Positions 46,448-56,249 of a stretch of DNA of 64,000 nt are shown here, one piece after another. Positions within the stretch are counted from its first letter, which is position 1, and every line of letters begins with the position of its first letter. Position numbers and translations under genes: made by a program. The stretch comes from Gammaproteobacteria bacterium. GTDB taxonomy: Bacteria; Pseudomonadota; Gammaproteobacteria; VBWC01. The stretch covers positions 207,905 to 271,904 of the forward strand of contig JAHFRU010000001.1 of NCBI GenBank assembly GCA_023266115.1. The letters run 5' to 3'. The notes beneath the pieces were generated by a model, which was given only the letters and a program-made list of their open reading frames with translations, made no database searches and was not told where the DNA came from.

Positions 46448-47665
46448 CTATTTATTAGAATCATAAAATGCTTTGGCGGCTGGAAGCATTCCGTAGTTTC
46501 TTACTGACGGAATCACCATATCAATCATGTAGGGGTCTCTATTTTCCCAGAACAGGTAATGCGGATTTGTGTACTTGATGGCGCCCTTAAGGAGCGTTTC
46601 TGCGATATTACTATCGCCCGCGGCCGTAGTACTGTCCAGATAATTGCTCCATTGAACTTCGGGCGCCACGGGAACGGCGTCATGGTATTTGAGCAAGAGC
46701 GGGTAGGCGACGGTCATTATAGAATTTGTCGGCCTTTGTGGTTGTGTGTCAGGGGCTCCAAGTCCGACGCCATTTGAAACCAACCATGCCGCAAATTCCG
46801 TGAGATCAAACGCAGCATAGTTAATTTGCTGAATGACGGTTTTGCTCGGAAATGCGCGTTTCGCCGCAAGAGCATTAGCCTTAAAGGCATTAGCTTCGTT
46901 CGTTGCGCTATAACCCCATACCGCAGCGTTAGTGTCCCCGGGATAGCCAGTCGACGTTTCGCCGACGTCAAGCCCTTCGAAATAGGGCTCGGCGTTGAAG
47001 CGGCTGCCCAGGGCATTGAACAGCGCGGCTACCCTCGCCTGTACATTGGCGTTCCACGCGCATAACAGCCACCCGCCTTGCTGTACGGAGCGTGAATAGT
47101 TGCCATAGTTGGCAGAATCGCAGCCATATTTCGAATTGCGCCACATATAGGTGGGTGTCTCGGGCCCGTAAGCAGAATTAAACGTGGTCCATCGTATTTC
47201 GATCCACAAGCGTTTGCCTATGGATTGCAGGTAGGCAAGATCGCTTGCCATTTGTGAGAAATCATATTGGCCTTCTGCAGGCTCGAGATTTTTCCAGGTA
47301 TAGTATTTTTTTACACCAACAAAATCGGGGTTACCTTTAATCCGGTCAAAAGAGAATGCTCCCTCCGTCAATCCTACTGCCATATAATTGCCCGGATGAA
47401 AATTTTGGGGATTCACGGTTTTTGGAGCGATGATAGTTGGGCTCGCTACGACGGGTGCGGCTACCGCACACTGAATCCCTTCGGGCGTTTCAATACACAG
47501 GCCACCCGGGACGACCGGGGCAGCGGCGAACGAAACAGCCGAAAAACTGGTGGTAAACAGGAACGCGAATGCCAGGAAATATTGGTGGTGTCGAGTCATG
47601 ATGTGCTTCACCGAGTTTGGTTGCTTGGTTATTTTCATTTCAATGGGTCGATGACGGTTAGTCAT
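46448..47665 (-). CDS. exported glycoside-hydrolase-like (TIM barrel) protein
   Basis: A 405-residue protein. ATG 47665 has GAGGGA 8 bases upstream; the hydrophobic signal core (FLAFAFLFTTSFSAVSFAAA) begins at about residue 29, so the Met23 at 47599 may be the true start. The body reads like a beta-galactosidase/GH42-type barrel: YYTWKNLEPAEGQYDF (strand 1-2), LWIEIRWTTF, then FEGLDVGETSTGYPG with a candidate acid/base Glu, and VAPEVQWSNYLDS with a second Glu. The exact family is uncertain. It lies 12 bases downstream of the malectin protein gene, so they share an operon. Confidence 0.72.
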   Translation of the reverse strand: MTNRHRPIEMKITKQPNSVKHIMTRHHQYFLAFAFLFTTSFSAVSFAAAPVVPGGLCIETPEGIQCAVAAPVVASPTIIAPKTVNPQNFHPGNYMAVGLTEGAFSFDRIKGNPDFVGVKKYYTWKNLEPAEGQYDFSQMASDLAYLQSIGKRLWIEIRWTTFNSAYGPETPTYMWRNSKYGCDSANYGNYSRSVQQGGWLLCAWNANVQARVAALFNALGSRFNAEPYFEGLDVGETSTGYPGDTNAAVWGYSATNEANAFKANALAAKRAFPSKTVIQQINYAAFDLTEFAAWLVSNGVGLGAPDTQPQRPTNSIMTVAYPLLLKYHDAVPVAPEVQWSNYLDSTTAAGDSNIAETLLKGAIKYTNPHYLFWENRDPYMIDMVIPSVRNYGMLPAAKAFYDSNK

Positions 47666-47677
47666 TTCCGTTCCCTC

Positions 47678-50023
47678 TTATATTGCCTGTGCAATCATGC
47701 TGCATGCCGGGGTCGACCAGCCTGATAAACCATCGGCATTGTATGCGCGAATCTTGAAGCAGACGCGATTGCCTGCCTGAAGACCCAAATCCGTTTCGGG
47801 CGTGTATGTCACAGATGGCGCTGCGGGGGAGAACCCCGCGGAGTCAGTACGAATATCGCCAAGCGGAATACTAACAGAATTTTCGTCGCCTCCATAGTAC
47901 ACGCTGTAGCCCAACACGTTGTCCAGCGACGGGTTGGATGTCCAGGACAGCTTTACCGGTGCGGCCGACACGATGCCTGTATTCGGGCTGATTACCGTCT
48001 GTGTCGTGGTAGTGGGTAATTGCTCGAGTTGAATAATCTCTATGGCATCAATTTTCGGGTTCTCTACCACGTGCAGGAAGCGGATATTCATCTGTCCGTC
48101 CGTTACGTCGACCGCCACTCCCTTGGTTAATGCGGCGAGTTGTCCGATTTCAGAGTAGATATCCAGCTTATCAAGCGCCGTCCGGCCCTCGATCTGCACA
48201 TCAAACACGCGCCAGCCGATACGCGATGCCCGATCCATGAAACGGAGGTTCACCAGATAGTGTCCGTTCGGTACGGTAAATTTGTACTCCAGCTCGTCAC
48301 CGGTCGGGTCATCCCAGCGCTCGCTCTGGTAGAGCACGTCATCACCTGTTCCGGCCACTGGATCAGCCACTGAAAATGCGCTTCCGGTGTTGTATCCATA
48401 ATCGGCCTTCCACAGATTTCCCGCAGTGTCCGTGTAGTCGCTGCCGCCAGCGTTTACGCGAATAATCAAGTTGCTCGGCGTGGTAATAGTGCCCGTATCC
48501 GGTATCGGAGTGACCTCGACGGTTCCGCCGCTGCTCGGAGTAGTAGTCGTGCCCGTGTCGGGTGTAGGCGTTACGTCGACGACTCCGCCACTGCTCACTG
48601 GCGCCGGGGGCGCGGTAACATCAACGGATACCGAAGCAGTCGCGATTCTGCCATTGGTTCCGTAACATGTCAGGACAAAATCTGTTCGTGACATAATGGT
48701 CGCGGTATTTTCGCTGCCGGACGTGGCCTTCGCACCAGACCAGCCGCCGGAAGCGCTGCACGCGGCGGAGTTCGACGCGGCCCATGTGAGTACCGTGGCT
48801 GATCCCTGCACCACTGAGGAGTCTGCGCTGGACAGGTTGACCTTCGGCGTCGAGCTTGCCTTCTGGCCTTTCGCAGTACTGTTGACTCCGGTAACGGATG
48901 TCGAATCCGTGGTAACGGTGTTCAGCGCGGTCGTGAAATCGGAAGAGAGGTCGTAAGTTAAGCTTGGGTCGAGTCTAGTCGGTTTGACACTCACTACCAG
49001 TGAGTCCAGTGACGCCGTACTCGACTGGCTCGTTAGAACTGTATCGGCAATAATTTTCCGGACAGCGTCTACATTGGCGCTGGAAATCACCGAATTCATT
49101 GCCATTAACGCGGCGTCAGTCTGGTTGAGCATCGCTGCGGAAATATCAACGTCCGGTGTGGTTAACGTGCTGCCGGGCGCTGTAAGTTTTAGCGCGTTGT
49201 CCATCGCGCTGGTCGCCCAGATGCCGTTTACCTGCAGATTGTTGGTCAACGCCTCGACCAGAACCTGCGCCTCTAATATTTTTGCGACAGCAGCGGTAAG
49301 AGGCCGCGCTTCCGCCGTACCCGTGCCATCGAGGAATCCGTCGATAAGATCGGCAGCGAGGATGTCGATTACCTCATTCTCCGTTGAAGATTTGTTTAAC
49401 GGACTCAAGACATCGTGTACGCGGCGGATCAACTCTGCCAGTATCTCAGACGCCTTAACTACCGGGGCAGCATTTGCGTCGGAGATCTCGGAAGTTATCG
49501 GGTCAGGGACCAGCTTTGGATCGAGGCCGAAGCTGAAATTGTGTAACACAATGTCATTTGCCAATTCGAGGTTGGCGCTGGTGATTCCGCCTGGCATTTT
49601 CGCTGCCATTTTTGCCATCAGTGTAGTGAACGGATTTATATTCGCTGTTGTGTGGTTTAGCGAGTCGATGACGGAAATCATCTCGAAAGTGGGTTCGGAT
49701 CCCGTCACCATGTCAACGCCGCCACGCGATATAACCGTCAACGGAAAGGCGGCATCTAATCCTATATTCGCCGAATAGTTGGCCATTGCGTCGCTAGTCG
49801 CGGTTGTGACCACGGCCCCTTTGGAATCATAAAAACTGAGCTCTGAACCAGTCACCGGTCCATCCCCGACGCTACCTTTTACCGTTAGGGCGGTGATGCT
49901 CAAGCCTGATGTGGTGGACGACGGATCTCCATTCGATGAGTCTCCGCCACAAGCCACCAAGGTCGAGGCGACGATGGCTGAAACGATGGCGGTACGAATG
50001 GGATGTATTTTTGGTAGGTGCAT
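47678..50023 (-). CDS. lipoprotein with malectin-like and fibronectin III domains
   Basis: A 781-residue lipoprotein. ATG 50023 is chosen for its GAGGA 7 bases upstream and because it puts the lipobox STLVAC in the right place (Cys near residue 25). An early SGDGPVTGSELSFYDSKG-type segment resembles a carboxypeptidase-regulatory or Ig-like fold; the next 300 residues are helical with no named domain. A Thr/Pro/Gly linker with tandem TPxPDTGT repeats follows, then a malectin-like carbohydrate-binding domain (IRVNAGGSDYTDTAGNLW) and a terminal FN3 domain (VKLSWTSNPSLDNVLGYSVYY). It is probably a surface glycan-binding partner of the downstream glycosidase-like protein. Confidence 0.8.
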   Translation of the reverse strand: MHLPKIHPIRTAIVSAIVASTLVACGGDSSNGDPSSTTSGLSITALTVKGSVGDGPVTGSELSFYDSKGAVVTTATSDAMANYSANIGLDAAFPLTVISRGGVDMVTGSEPTFEMISVIDSLNHTTANINPFTTLMAKMAAKMPGGITSANLELANDIVLHNFSFGLDPKLVPDPITSEISDANAAPVVKASEILAELIRRVHDVLSPLNKSSTENEVIDILAADLIDGFLDGTGTAEARPLTAAVAKILEAQVLVEALTNNLQVNGIWATSAMDNALKLTAPGSTLTTPDVDISAAMLNQTDAALMAMNSVISSANVDAVRKIIADTVLTSQSSTASLDSLVVSVKPTRLDPSLTYDLSSDFTTALNTVTTDSTSVTGVNSTAKGQKASSTPKVNLSSADSSVVQGSATVLTWAASNSAACSASGGWSGAKATSGSENTATIMSRTDFVLTCYGTNGRIATASVSVDVTAPPAPVSSGGVVDVTPTPDTGTTTTPSSGGTVEVTPIPDTGTITTPSNLIIRVNAGGSDYTDTAGNLWKADYGYNTGSAFSVADPVAGTGDDVLYQSERWDDPTGDELEYKFTVPNGHYLVNLRFMDRASRIGWRVFDVQIEGRTALDKLDIYSEIGQLAALTKGVAVDVTDGQMNIRFLHVVENPKIDAIEIIQLEQLPTTTTQTVISPNTGIVSAAPVKLSWTSNPSLDNVLGYSVYYGGDENSVSIPLGDIRTDSAGFSPAAPSVTYTPETDLGLQAGNRVCFKIRAYNADGLSGWSTPACSMIAQAI

Positions 50024-50914
50024 TTTGCTTCCTCGCCTGGGGCTGCCAAATTTGGTTGCTGAGGAATACATCGGAAAGCCGTTAGTGATTCCCCGGGCGG
50101 CGGGTCACCTAACTGATGTGAAGGCGGTCACAAAAGATGAAACGACCAGGCTGTGAACGAAGAGCGGGGCGCCAGCGTGATCCTTTTCCGCGATACGTCG
50201 ATGCAGGCCAGCAGGGACTGCGCGGGCTGAAGAGACGCAGAAGCAAGGCTCTTGTCGCGCAGGAAAGCTGTCATACGTAGCTCACCATGAATCGGTTGCC
50301 TCGGTAGCTCGATCTCGGGGCCTCTCTCGGCCGGAATGCAGTCGCCGTATCGTTGCTGTCAGTTATTGGGAAGCATCGTCTCGCGGTCACGGGCGCGACC
50401 GCGGCCGGGTGACAGAGGGAGGGTGCGGACGCCTGGGTAAGGAGCAGCTGATGACTTGGGAAATCTGCCTTCAGGTAGACTGGAATTCAGTCACGGCGAG
50501 GTGGGGGGATGGCATGACAGTGGCTCGAGTAACCGAGTGCTTAGGGATGTTCAAGTCAAAGAACAATGCGCCGTTGATACGGGGAGGTTGACCAGATTCG
50601 AGATTTTATTGACTTTGCGGATATTGAAGCTGTCCTGCGTGCAGCAAACGTCGATTGGCTTCGAACGTACTGCTGAGATCACTAATCGATACCGGCGTGA
50701 GTGTTGATCTCCTTACGTACGAGAATGTTCGGGAAAGGCGGGGATGCCCAAAAATGCGTATCTGACGGTGAGTGGCGGGCCGCGCCGCTAGGCAGGATAA
50801 CGCGAATTAAGATATTCGCCTGGTACCGAGCAAACATGAAAGACGCGGGAAACGCTGTGTGGAAGGCTGGAGGGCCCCTATGAACCGGGGCCATCAGCAG
50901 TCAGCGTCCTGGAC
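50024..50914. other. 891-base gap without a recognisable gene
   Basis: Short open frames exist on both strands (for example near 50409-50591 and 50701-50883), but none has a convincing ribosome site, composition or family resemblance. The promoter of the minus-strand malectin operon must lie near 50030-50200. The segment may hold decayed coding DNA. Confidence 0.5.
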
Positions 50915-51586
50915 TTAGACCGCCATGCAGACGGGAGCGGAGAACCCGGAGATTCCGGCATCATTGCGCGCCCGGAGCCGGAAACACAGTGTATCGCCCG
51001 CGTTTGCCCCCAAATCGGCAACTACATTAAGCTCTACCCGCGATTGAGCTGTTTCCGAGGCCAAGGTAGTCGCGTCTGCCGGAGAAGATCCAAAATAGAC
51101 CATGTAGATCAGGCTATTGTCGGGAATCGGGTTCCACGATAACGTAACTAGTTTGGCTTCCGGCGCACAGTATTCGCAGATTACGCCGATGGAAATCGTT
51201 CCTACTTCAAACGGGCCATTCAGATCCGAAATTTTGTAAACGAAGGTGTCCTGCCCATGGTAACCAACGGATGGCGTGTACACGATTTTGTTATCCCCGA
51301 GCACTTCAGTCGAGCCGTTCTGGGGACTAGACTCGATCGACACAACGACATTGCCCTGTGAGGTAGCGGATCGATTTGCAAGAGCACGGGAGACAATATC
51401 TATCGTGACCGGAATATTGATGCTGGTTACAACGTTATTGCTTGTTTGGGCGGTATTGTCGGCAGAGTTTCGAGTCGCTAAGTTGCAGCCCGAAAAAACA
51501 CCAACGACCATGCCAAAATACAATAATCGAATTACGATTTTCTTTAGTAAAAAACCTGGGTTACAGTGCCTTGTTGTTCTATCCAT
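50915..51586 (-). CDS. lipoprotein with Ig-like and fibronectin III domains
   Basis: A 223-residue protein. The ATG at 51586 gives a hydrophobic segment LLYFGMVVGVFSGC whose end is a lipobox, placing the acylated Cys near residue 34; the 54-base upstream extension of the frame is less likely. Residues about 60-135 form a cadherin/Big_9-like unit (GDNKIVYTPSVGYHGQDTF) and 145-223 an FN3 domain (LVTLSWNPIPDNSLIYMVYF). The FN3 domain resembles the last domain of the 50023-47678 lipoprotein, pointing to a shared surface role. Confidence 0.72.
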   Translation of the reverse strand: MDRTTRHCNPGFLLKKIVIRLLYFGMVVGVFSGCNLATRNSADNTAQTSNNVVTSINIPVTIDIVSRALANRSATSQGNVVVSIESSPQNGSTEVLGDNKIVYTPSVGYHGQDTFVYKISDLNGPFEVGTISIGVICEYCAPEAKLVTLSWNPIPDNSLIYMVYFGSSPADATTLASETAQSRVELNVVADLGANAGDTLCFRLRARNDAGISGFSAPVCMAV

Positions 51587-51972
51587 GAGTCCTAGAGGTA
51601 TTCCCTGTTGTAACCAAGCAACGGGTGAAATCGAAACCAACTAAGCTGCGAAATTGCGCAGGGCAACGCGAATATTTCCGAATACATTGTTCGCCGCGGG
51701 TAGGGTAGTCGACTGTACCCGAAGAAGCAACCCAGTATCGCAGGCCTGCCTGACAGTATCGGTCATGACTATTTTCTTTCTTTAAGGCGGGTAGAATATT
51801 AATCCGGGTAAATATTCTCGAGTACATTTTTTCAAAAAATGCGATAGTGCATGCCGCCATCACGATAGATTTCCTTCCTTGTGGACGCCAAATTTGATAA
51901 CCTTTTGATTTTATGGTGGGTTGTTATCTTGGTTCGATCTTTGTGACCTAATCTTATTGATTTCTAGACGTC
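51587..51972. other. divergent intergenic region
   Basis: 386 bases, AT-rich near 51820-51960, with no gene. It must contain promoters for the minus-strand Ig/FN3 lipoprotein and the plus-strand J-domain-like gene. A TTGGTT and a TAATCT upstream of 51973 are only 14 bases apart, too close for a standard promoter, so no box is called. Confidence 0.5.
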
Positions 51973-54162
51973 GTGGACAACCAAATCTTCGAACTTGTTA
52001 TCAAGTATTTCAGGGAGCCGCATCTTTTTCCGGACCTTGCCAACGTGAATTGCCCGTTGCCTGACGGCGTAAGCGCTTTTCTTGAAATGGCGGTCAATGA
52101 AGCAAATATCTCCCCTGAGGGCGCGCCCGAGATATGGTCGTCTAGCGTTGCGGAAGATCGGCGTTCAGCGACGGTATTTTTTGTGAAAAATGTTTTGCTC
52201 GCGCAAGGCGGTGACTACTATCGCTGCTTAGGATTGGATCGGGACGCTACCGACGACGACATACGAAGACATTTTCATGCGTTAACCGGTTTATTGACGA
52301 TTGGCGCGTCAGATGACAAATCGAATTGGGATGAGAATTCCGCTATTCGTATCAATGAAGCCTATAGTGTTCTGCGACAGCCCGACAAGCGGCGCGCCTA
52401 CGACGCGAATCCGTCAGCACCGAGTGCTCCGTCGGCGAAAAGCGTCGAATATGGCCTGGACAGCCAAACGCCCAAATCGCGTCCCGAACCAACAGTGGCC
52501 GCGCCAAGAAATAAGCCCGTCGGCGGTTCTTTTTTGGCAAAGCATCTTGTCGGACAGAACGCCAAACGCGAGCCCGCCAATGAATCGTTAAACGTCCGGT
52601 CTGATACCCCGCAGGATACTTCTTCGCAGGAGCGAAGGCCGGATGTTCGTCCGGTAACTGATGCACGCACTGATGAAAAGCAGGCCGCGGCGGACTCCAA
52701 ACCAGAAAAGCCGTTCCAGAAGTTCCTGGATTCGCATTTTGATCGAGCCGAATCCGCGTTGACTGAAGAGGAGCTGCGTCGCCTGGAATATCTTCAAGTT
52801 CGTAATCAAGAAAATTCTGCTGTTGAACATTCTGGTGGCGGAGTTGAGAACCATGCCTCAGAAGAAGTCATCCTGCCTGACTTGAGCGATCACGCGGCAC
52901 GGATCAACAACGAGGCAGCGAGCGCCAAGTCTGCGCGGGTTGGCCCCCTTGTCATTGTGAGCGTCTCGCTCGCGGTGTTGTTGGCCATTGTCATGTACAG
53001 CAAATATTCGGTCCGCACCGGGCTACCGGATCGTGGCAGTGATCAGTCGCAGGTCGGACCGGGAAGCGAGGCGATTCACGATGCAGACACCGTGGATGCC
53101 GTGACCAAGGCCGCGGCAGAGACAGCCGATCAGGCGTCTCCGGAATCCGGGACGGCAGGATCACCAACTGACCACGGGCAATTGCTGCTCGATCCCGCCG
53201 CGGGAGAGTCCGCTGTCGCAAGCGCCGGAATGGCACCCGACACGGCGCCGGGAGACGATTCGACGCCAACCACTGATTTCGCACCACCGGCGCCTTCGTC
53301 CAACCCTTTCGGGCCGATCAAGGCACTTGAACCACCCGCAACAACTTCCAGTATCGTACGACCAGCGGTGACAGCCGGTAGCCGGGCTCGGGAGCAGGAC
53401 AAGGCGTCGATAGCGTCGGCGGCGTCCCGCGTGACATCGATCGACGTCAAAACCCCTCGAGCGGGTGCGGCGCTGCCGGCTTTATCAGCGGCGAAACCGG
53501 GAGCTTTAACTGCACCTCCGTCTTCGCCGGCAAAAAGTCAGAACTCGGCGCAACGAGAAGCCGTCGATGCGCCGCCGGAAAAAGAACAGTCCGAGTCGTC
53601 AGGCAGGGCTGAAGTAAATCAGCTGGAGAACACCATCACCAGCGAACCGGTGATTTCATCCGCAGCGGCTTTGACACCTCCTGAAGCGCGAGTGCAAGCA
53701 GACACCGAGGTTGCGCCCGTAACGCGCGCAGATGCTTCTGTTCCGCAAGTGCGCGGTACTAGTGCACGCCCGGTCGTCGATACGGGAACGTCGCATGCAA
53801 TCTCACAAACGGATGTGGATGCGCTTCTCCAGACGTTTGTTTCGACCTACCGCAACGGGGATGTTGCCGGGTTTTTGCGCCTGTTTTCCGACGATGTGCA
53901 TACTAACGGCCGAAACGATCTTGGTGGCATACGCCAGGACTACCAGAATTTTTTTGGCGAAACCGATGTGCGGGAATTTGTCTTATCGGATATGCACTGG
54001 AACCTCATGGAGACATCTGCCGCTGGTCAGGGAAAATTCAATGTAGAAATTCGCTACAAGGGCGACAGGGATACCAAGAACGTTTCGGGAACGATCACCT
54101 TTCTCGTGGAGAGTCGGCCAGGAGGCATAGTATTCACGGAGATGTTTCACAGTTATAAATAG
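51973..54162 (+). CDS. membrane protein with degenerate J-domain and C-terminal NTF2-like domain
   Basis: A 729-residue protein. Residues about 80-140 match a DnaJ J-domain (DYYRCLGLDRDATDDDIRR ... INEAYSVLRQPDKRRAYD), but the HPD tripeptide that activates DnaK is absent; the loop reads LTIGASDDKSNW. A long low-complexity acidic/Pro/Ala region follows, then one transmembrane helix at about 325-345 (VGPLVIVSVSLAVLLAIVMY), another Pro/Ala/Ser-rich linker, and an NTF2/SnoaL-like domain at about 610-729. The N-terminus is cytoplasmic and the C-terminus periplasmic by this layout. GTG is the only available start and has no clear ribosome site. The gene precedes the initiating sugar transferase. 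Confidence 0.78.
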   Translation: MDNQIFELVIKYFREPHLFPDLANVNCPLPDGVSAFLEMAVNEANISPEGAPEIWSSSVAEDRRSATVFFVKNVLLAQGGDYYRCLGLDRDATDDDIRRHFHALTGLLTIGASDDKSNWDENSAIRINEAYSVLRQPDKRRAYDANPSAPSAPSAKSVEYGLDSQTPKSRPEPTVAAPRNKPVGGSFLAKHLVGQNAKREPANESLNVRSDTPQDTSSQERRPDVRPVTDARTDEKQAAADSKPEKPFQKFLDSHFDRAESALTEEELRRLEYLQVRNQENSAVEHSGGGVENHASEEVILPDLSDHAARINNEAASAKSARVGPLVIVSVSLAVLLAIVMYSKYSVRTGLPDRGSDQSQVGPGSEAIHDADTVDAVTKAAAETADQASPESGTAGSPTDHGQLLLDPAAGESAVASAGMAPDTAPGDDSTPTTDFAPPAPSSNPFGPIKALEPPATTSSIVRPAVTAGSRAREQDKASIASAASRVTSIDVKTPRAGAALPALSAAKPGALTAPPSSPAKSQNSAQREAVDAPPEKEQSESSGRAEVNQLENTITSEPVISSAAALTPPEARVQADTEVAPVTRADASVPQVRGTSARPVVDTGTSHAISQTDVDALLQTFVSTYRNGDVAGFLRLFSDDVHTNGRNDLGGIRQDYQNFFGETDVREFVLSDMHWNLMETSAAGQGKFNVEIRYKGDRDTKNVSGTITFLVESRPGGIVFTEMFHSYK

Positions 54163-54640
54163 ACCGCGCTTCACGCCGCGCGTTTTCCAGGTGGTGGGGC
54201 ATTTTTGAGTCGTTCCGATCGACCTGATAGTATTGACCATGGTCTGGAATCGCGGTGCTCGTTCGGTATGCCGCTTTGTTTCATCCGTTCAACATCACTT
54301 CCGTGTCGCTGAATTGTATTGATATTGGTGTCGGGACATTCGTGTGTCCGCCCGCAGGTTTTTGCCATGGTCGAGTATGTAATATGTGAACCTCCGCTCT
54401 GTCGGGGTATTTAACGGTTGGATCCGCTATCCGTCGCCGTGTTCTTCCGGATCATCCAGCGGCGCGCCATAACATTCTGTATTAATTGAGGAAAGATCAA
54501 TTTTTGCGTGAGCGAAGTCGGTTGGTACGCAACATGCTTAACACTATTCCTATACTCGGGTGAACCGACCCGACGGGCGAAATGCGTTTGCTTTCCTCGG
54601 AATTTTCAATCACTTGCATATTGGCAAGGAGGAACTATCA
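54163..54640. other. intergenic region before the initiating transferase
   Basis: 478 bases with no gene. An open frame upstream of 54641 continues in phase with the transferase from GTG 54560, but the strong ribosome site argues against its use. A TATACT at 54551-54556 could be a -10 box, without a good -35. No T-tailed hairpin was seen after the J-domain gene. Confidence 0.5.
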
Positions 54641-56107
54641 TTGGCATTTGAAGAGATTATCCGGAATTCCGGCGCCGCTACGGCTGTTTTTGGGTCTGAC
54701 AGAATGGGTTTTTCCAAGCGTTCAACGGGTTCTTCGGGCGATTCGGTAGTCCGCGCGGGTACCCGCCTGATGGACGCATTCTGGATCGCCGTTACGCTGT
54801 GGGCGGTGGATCGCCTTTATGTTGATGGGTGGGCCGACCACTACACGCTTGCGGTCGCCTGCGCGATAGGGCTGTTCATGTTATTTGCCGAGTCGATAGA
54901 TCTTTATCGCTCCTGGCATGGCGCGTCTCTGATCGGAGACATTCTGCGCATGGTGGCGGCGTGGATACTCGTGGCACTGGGACTGGCGCTGATCGCGTAT
55001 GTCACAGGGTCAGGCGGAGAATACACGCGTGCTGTCATCTTGACGTGGTTTGTCGCCACCCCGTTTGTGCTGACTGCGGCGCACGCCGGGCTCCATATGT
55101 TGCTTGCTATCATTCGGCGGCACGGGTTTAACACGCGTCGCGTTGCGATTGTCGGCGCTCGTGAACTCGGTGCCAACCTGGCGCAGACAATATTGAGAAC
55201 ACCGTCGATGGGCTTGATGCCGGTCGGTTTTTACGACGATCGGAAACTGGCCGGGTCACGACGGGTATCGGGCGAATTGGCCGGCGATCTGGATGATCTC
55301 GTCGAGGCGGCCCGCAAGGGGAACGTCGATCTGATCTATATAACTTTACCGATGTTCGCCGAGGCGCGCATCAAGCGGTTGATTAACAAATTGTCGGATA
55401 GCACGGTTTCAGTCTATCTGGTGCCCGATGTGTTCATTTACGAATTGCTCCATTCAAAATGGGGCAACATCGGCGACTTACCGGTAATAAGCATTTTTGA
55501 TACCCCGTTCTATGGCGTCGACGGCTGGCTCAAGCGCGCGCTCGATGTGGTGGCCGGGTCTATCATTCTGTCAATTATTGCCATTCCTATGCTGCTAATA
55601 GCGCTAGGGATCAAGCTGACCTCGGCCGGATCGGTGTTTTTCAAGCAGCGGCGGTACGGTATGAACGGCAATATGATCGATGTCTGGAAGTTCAGAACCA
55701 TGACTGTCAGCGAAGATGGCTCGGATGTTACGCAGGCAAAGAAGAATGATCCCCGCATTACGCCTTTTGGCGCGTTCCTGAGGCGTACCTCCCTTGACGA
55801 GCTTCCACAGTTTATCAATGTGCTGCAAGGGACGATGTCCATCGTCGGCCCGAGGCCTCACGCAGTGGCGCATAACGAGCAGTACCGGAAGCTGATCAGC
55901 GGCTACATGCTGCGTCACAAGGTCAAGCCTGGAATCACGGGTCTCGCGCAGATCAATGGCTGGCGTGGCGAAACAGACGTAATCGAAAAAATGCAAAAGC
56001 GTGTGGAGCACGATCTTGGCTATATCAGTAACTGGTCGCTTGGGCTCGACATAAAAATCATTTTGCTGACCGTGTTCAGGGGGTTTTCCGGCAAGAACGC
56101 GTATTAG
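54641..56107 (+). CDS. polyprenyl-phosphate sugar-1-phosphate transferase (initiating glycosyltransferase)
   Basis: A 488-residue polyprenol-phosphate hexose-1-phosphate transferase (WcaJ/WbaP type) that loads the first sugar phosphate onto undecaprenyl phosphate. It has about four N-terminal transmembrane helices (first at about residues 47-65), a CoA-binding/Rossmann-like middle (RRVAIVGARELGANLAQ), a fifth hydrophobic segment (VVAGSIILSIIAIPMLLIAL), then the catalytic bacterial sugar transferase domain: VFFKQRRYGMNGN, WKFRTM, TSLDELPQ with the Asp-Glu dyad, MSIVGPRPH and KPGITGLAQINGWRG. The start is TTG 54641, chosen because AAGGAGG lies 8 bases upstream; 27 extra upstream codons lack such a site. 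Confidence 0.93.
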   Translation: MAFEEIIRNSGAATAVFGSDRMGFSKRSTGSSGDSVVRAGTRLMDAFWIAVTLWAVDRLYVDGWADHYTLAVACAIGLFMLFAESIDLYRSWHGASLIGDILRMVAAWILVALGLALIAYVTGSGGEYTRAVILTWFVATPFVLTAAHAGLHMLLAIIRRHGFNTRRVAIVGARELGANLAQTILRTPSMGLMPVGFYDDRKLAGSRRVSGELAGDLDDLVEAARKGNVDLIYITLPMFAEARIKRLINKLSDSTVSVYLVPDVFIYELLHSKWGNIGDLPVISIFDTPFYGVDGWLKRALDVVAGSIILSIIAIPMLLIALGIKLTSAGSVFFKQRRYGMNGNMIDVWKFRTMTVSEDGSDVTQAKKNDPRITPFGAFLRRTSLDELPQFINVLQGTMSIVGPRPHAVAHNEQYRKLISGYMLRHKVKPGITGLAQINGWRGETDVIEKMQKRVEHDLGYISNWSLGLDIKIILLTVFRGFSGKNAY

Positions 56108-56249
56108 TGGTCGTTTTGCGTACGGGCAAGCTGTGCGCGTTTGACGCCAGCCTAAGCGGCTGATATATAAAGACCGGTCTACGCCGCAAAATCGGGGCGG
56201 CCCAGGACGGTCGGGCGGCGACAGTCACCGGTGAGAAAGGGGTGTATGT

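Noticed and set aside
50409..50883. Short plus-strand frames in the 891-base gap
   Set aside because: Low coding likeness and no family or ribosome site; could be decayed DNA but not supported.
51931..51960. GGTTCGATC resembling a tRNA T-loop
   Set aside because: No surrounding cloverleaf or acceptor stem pairing.
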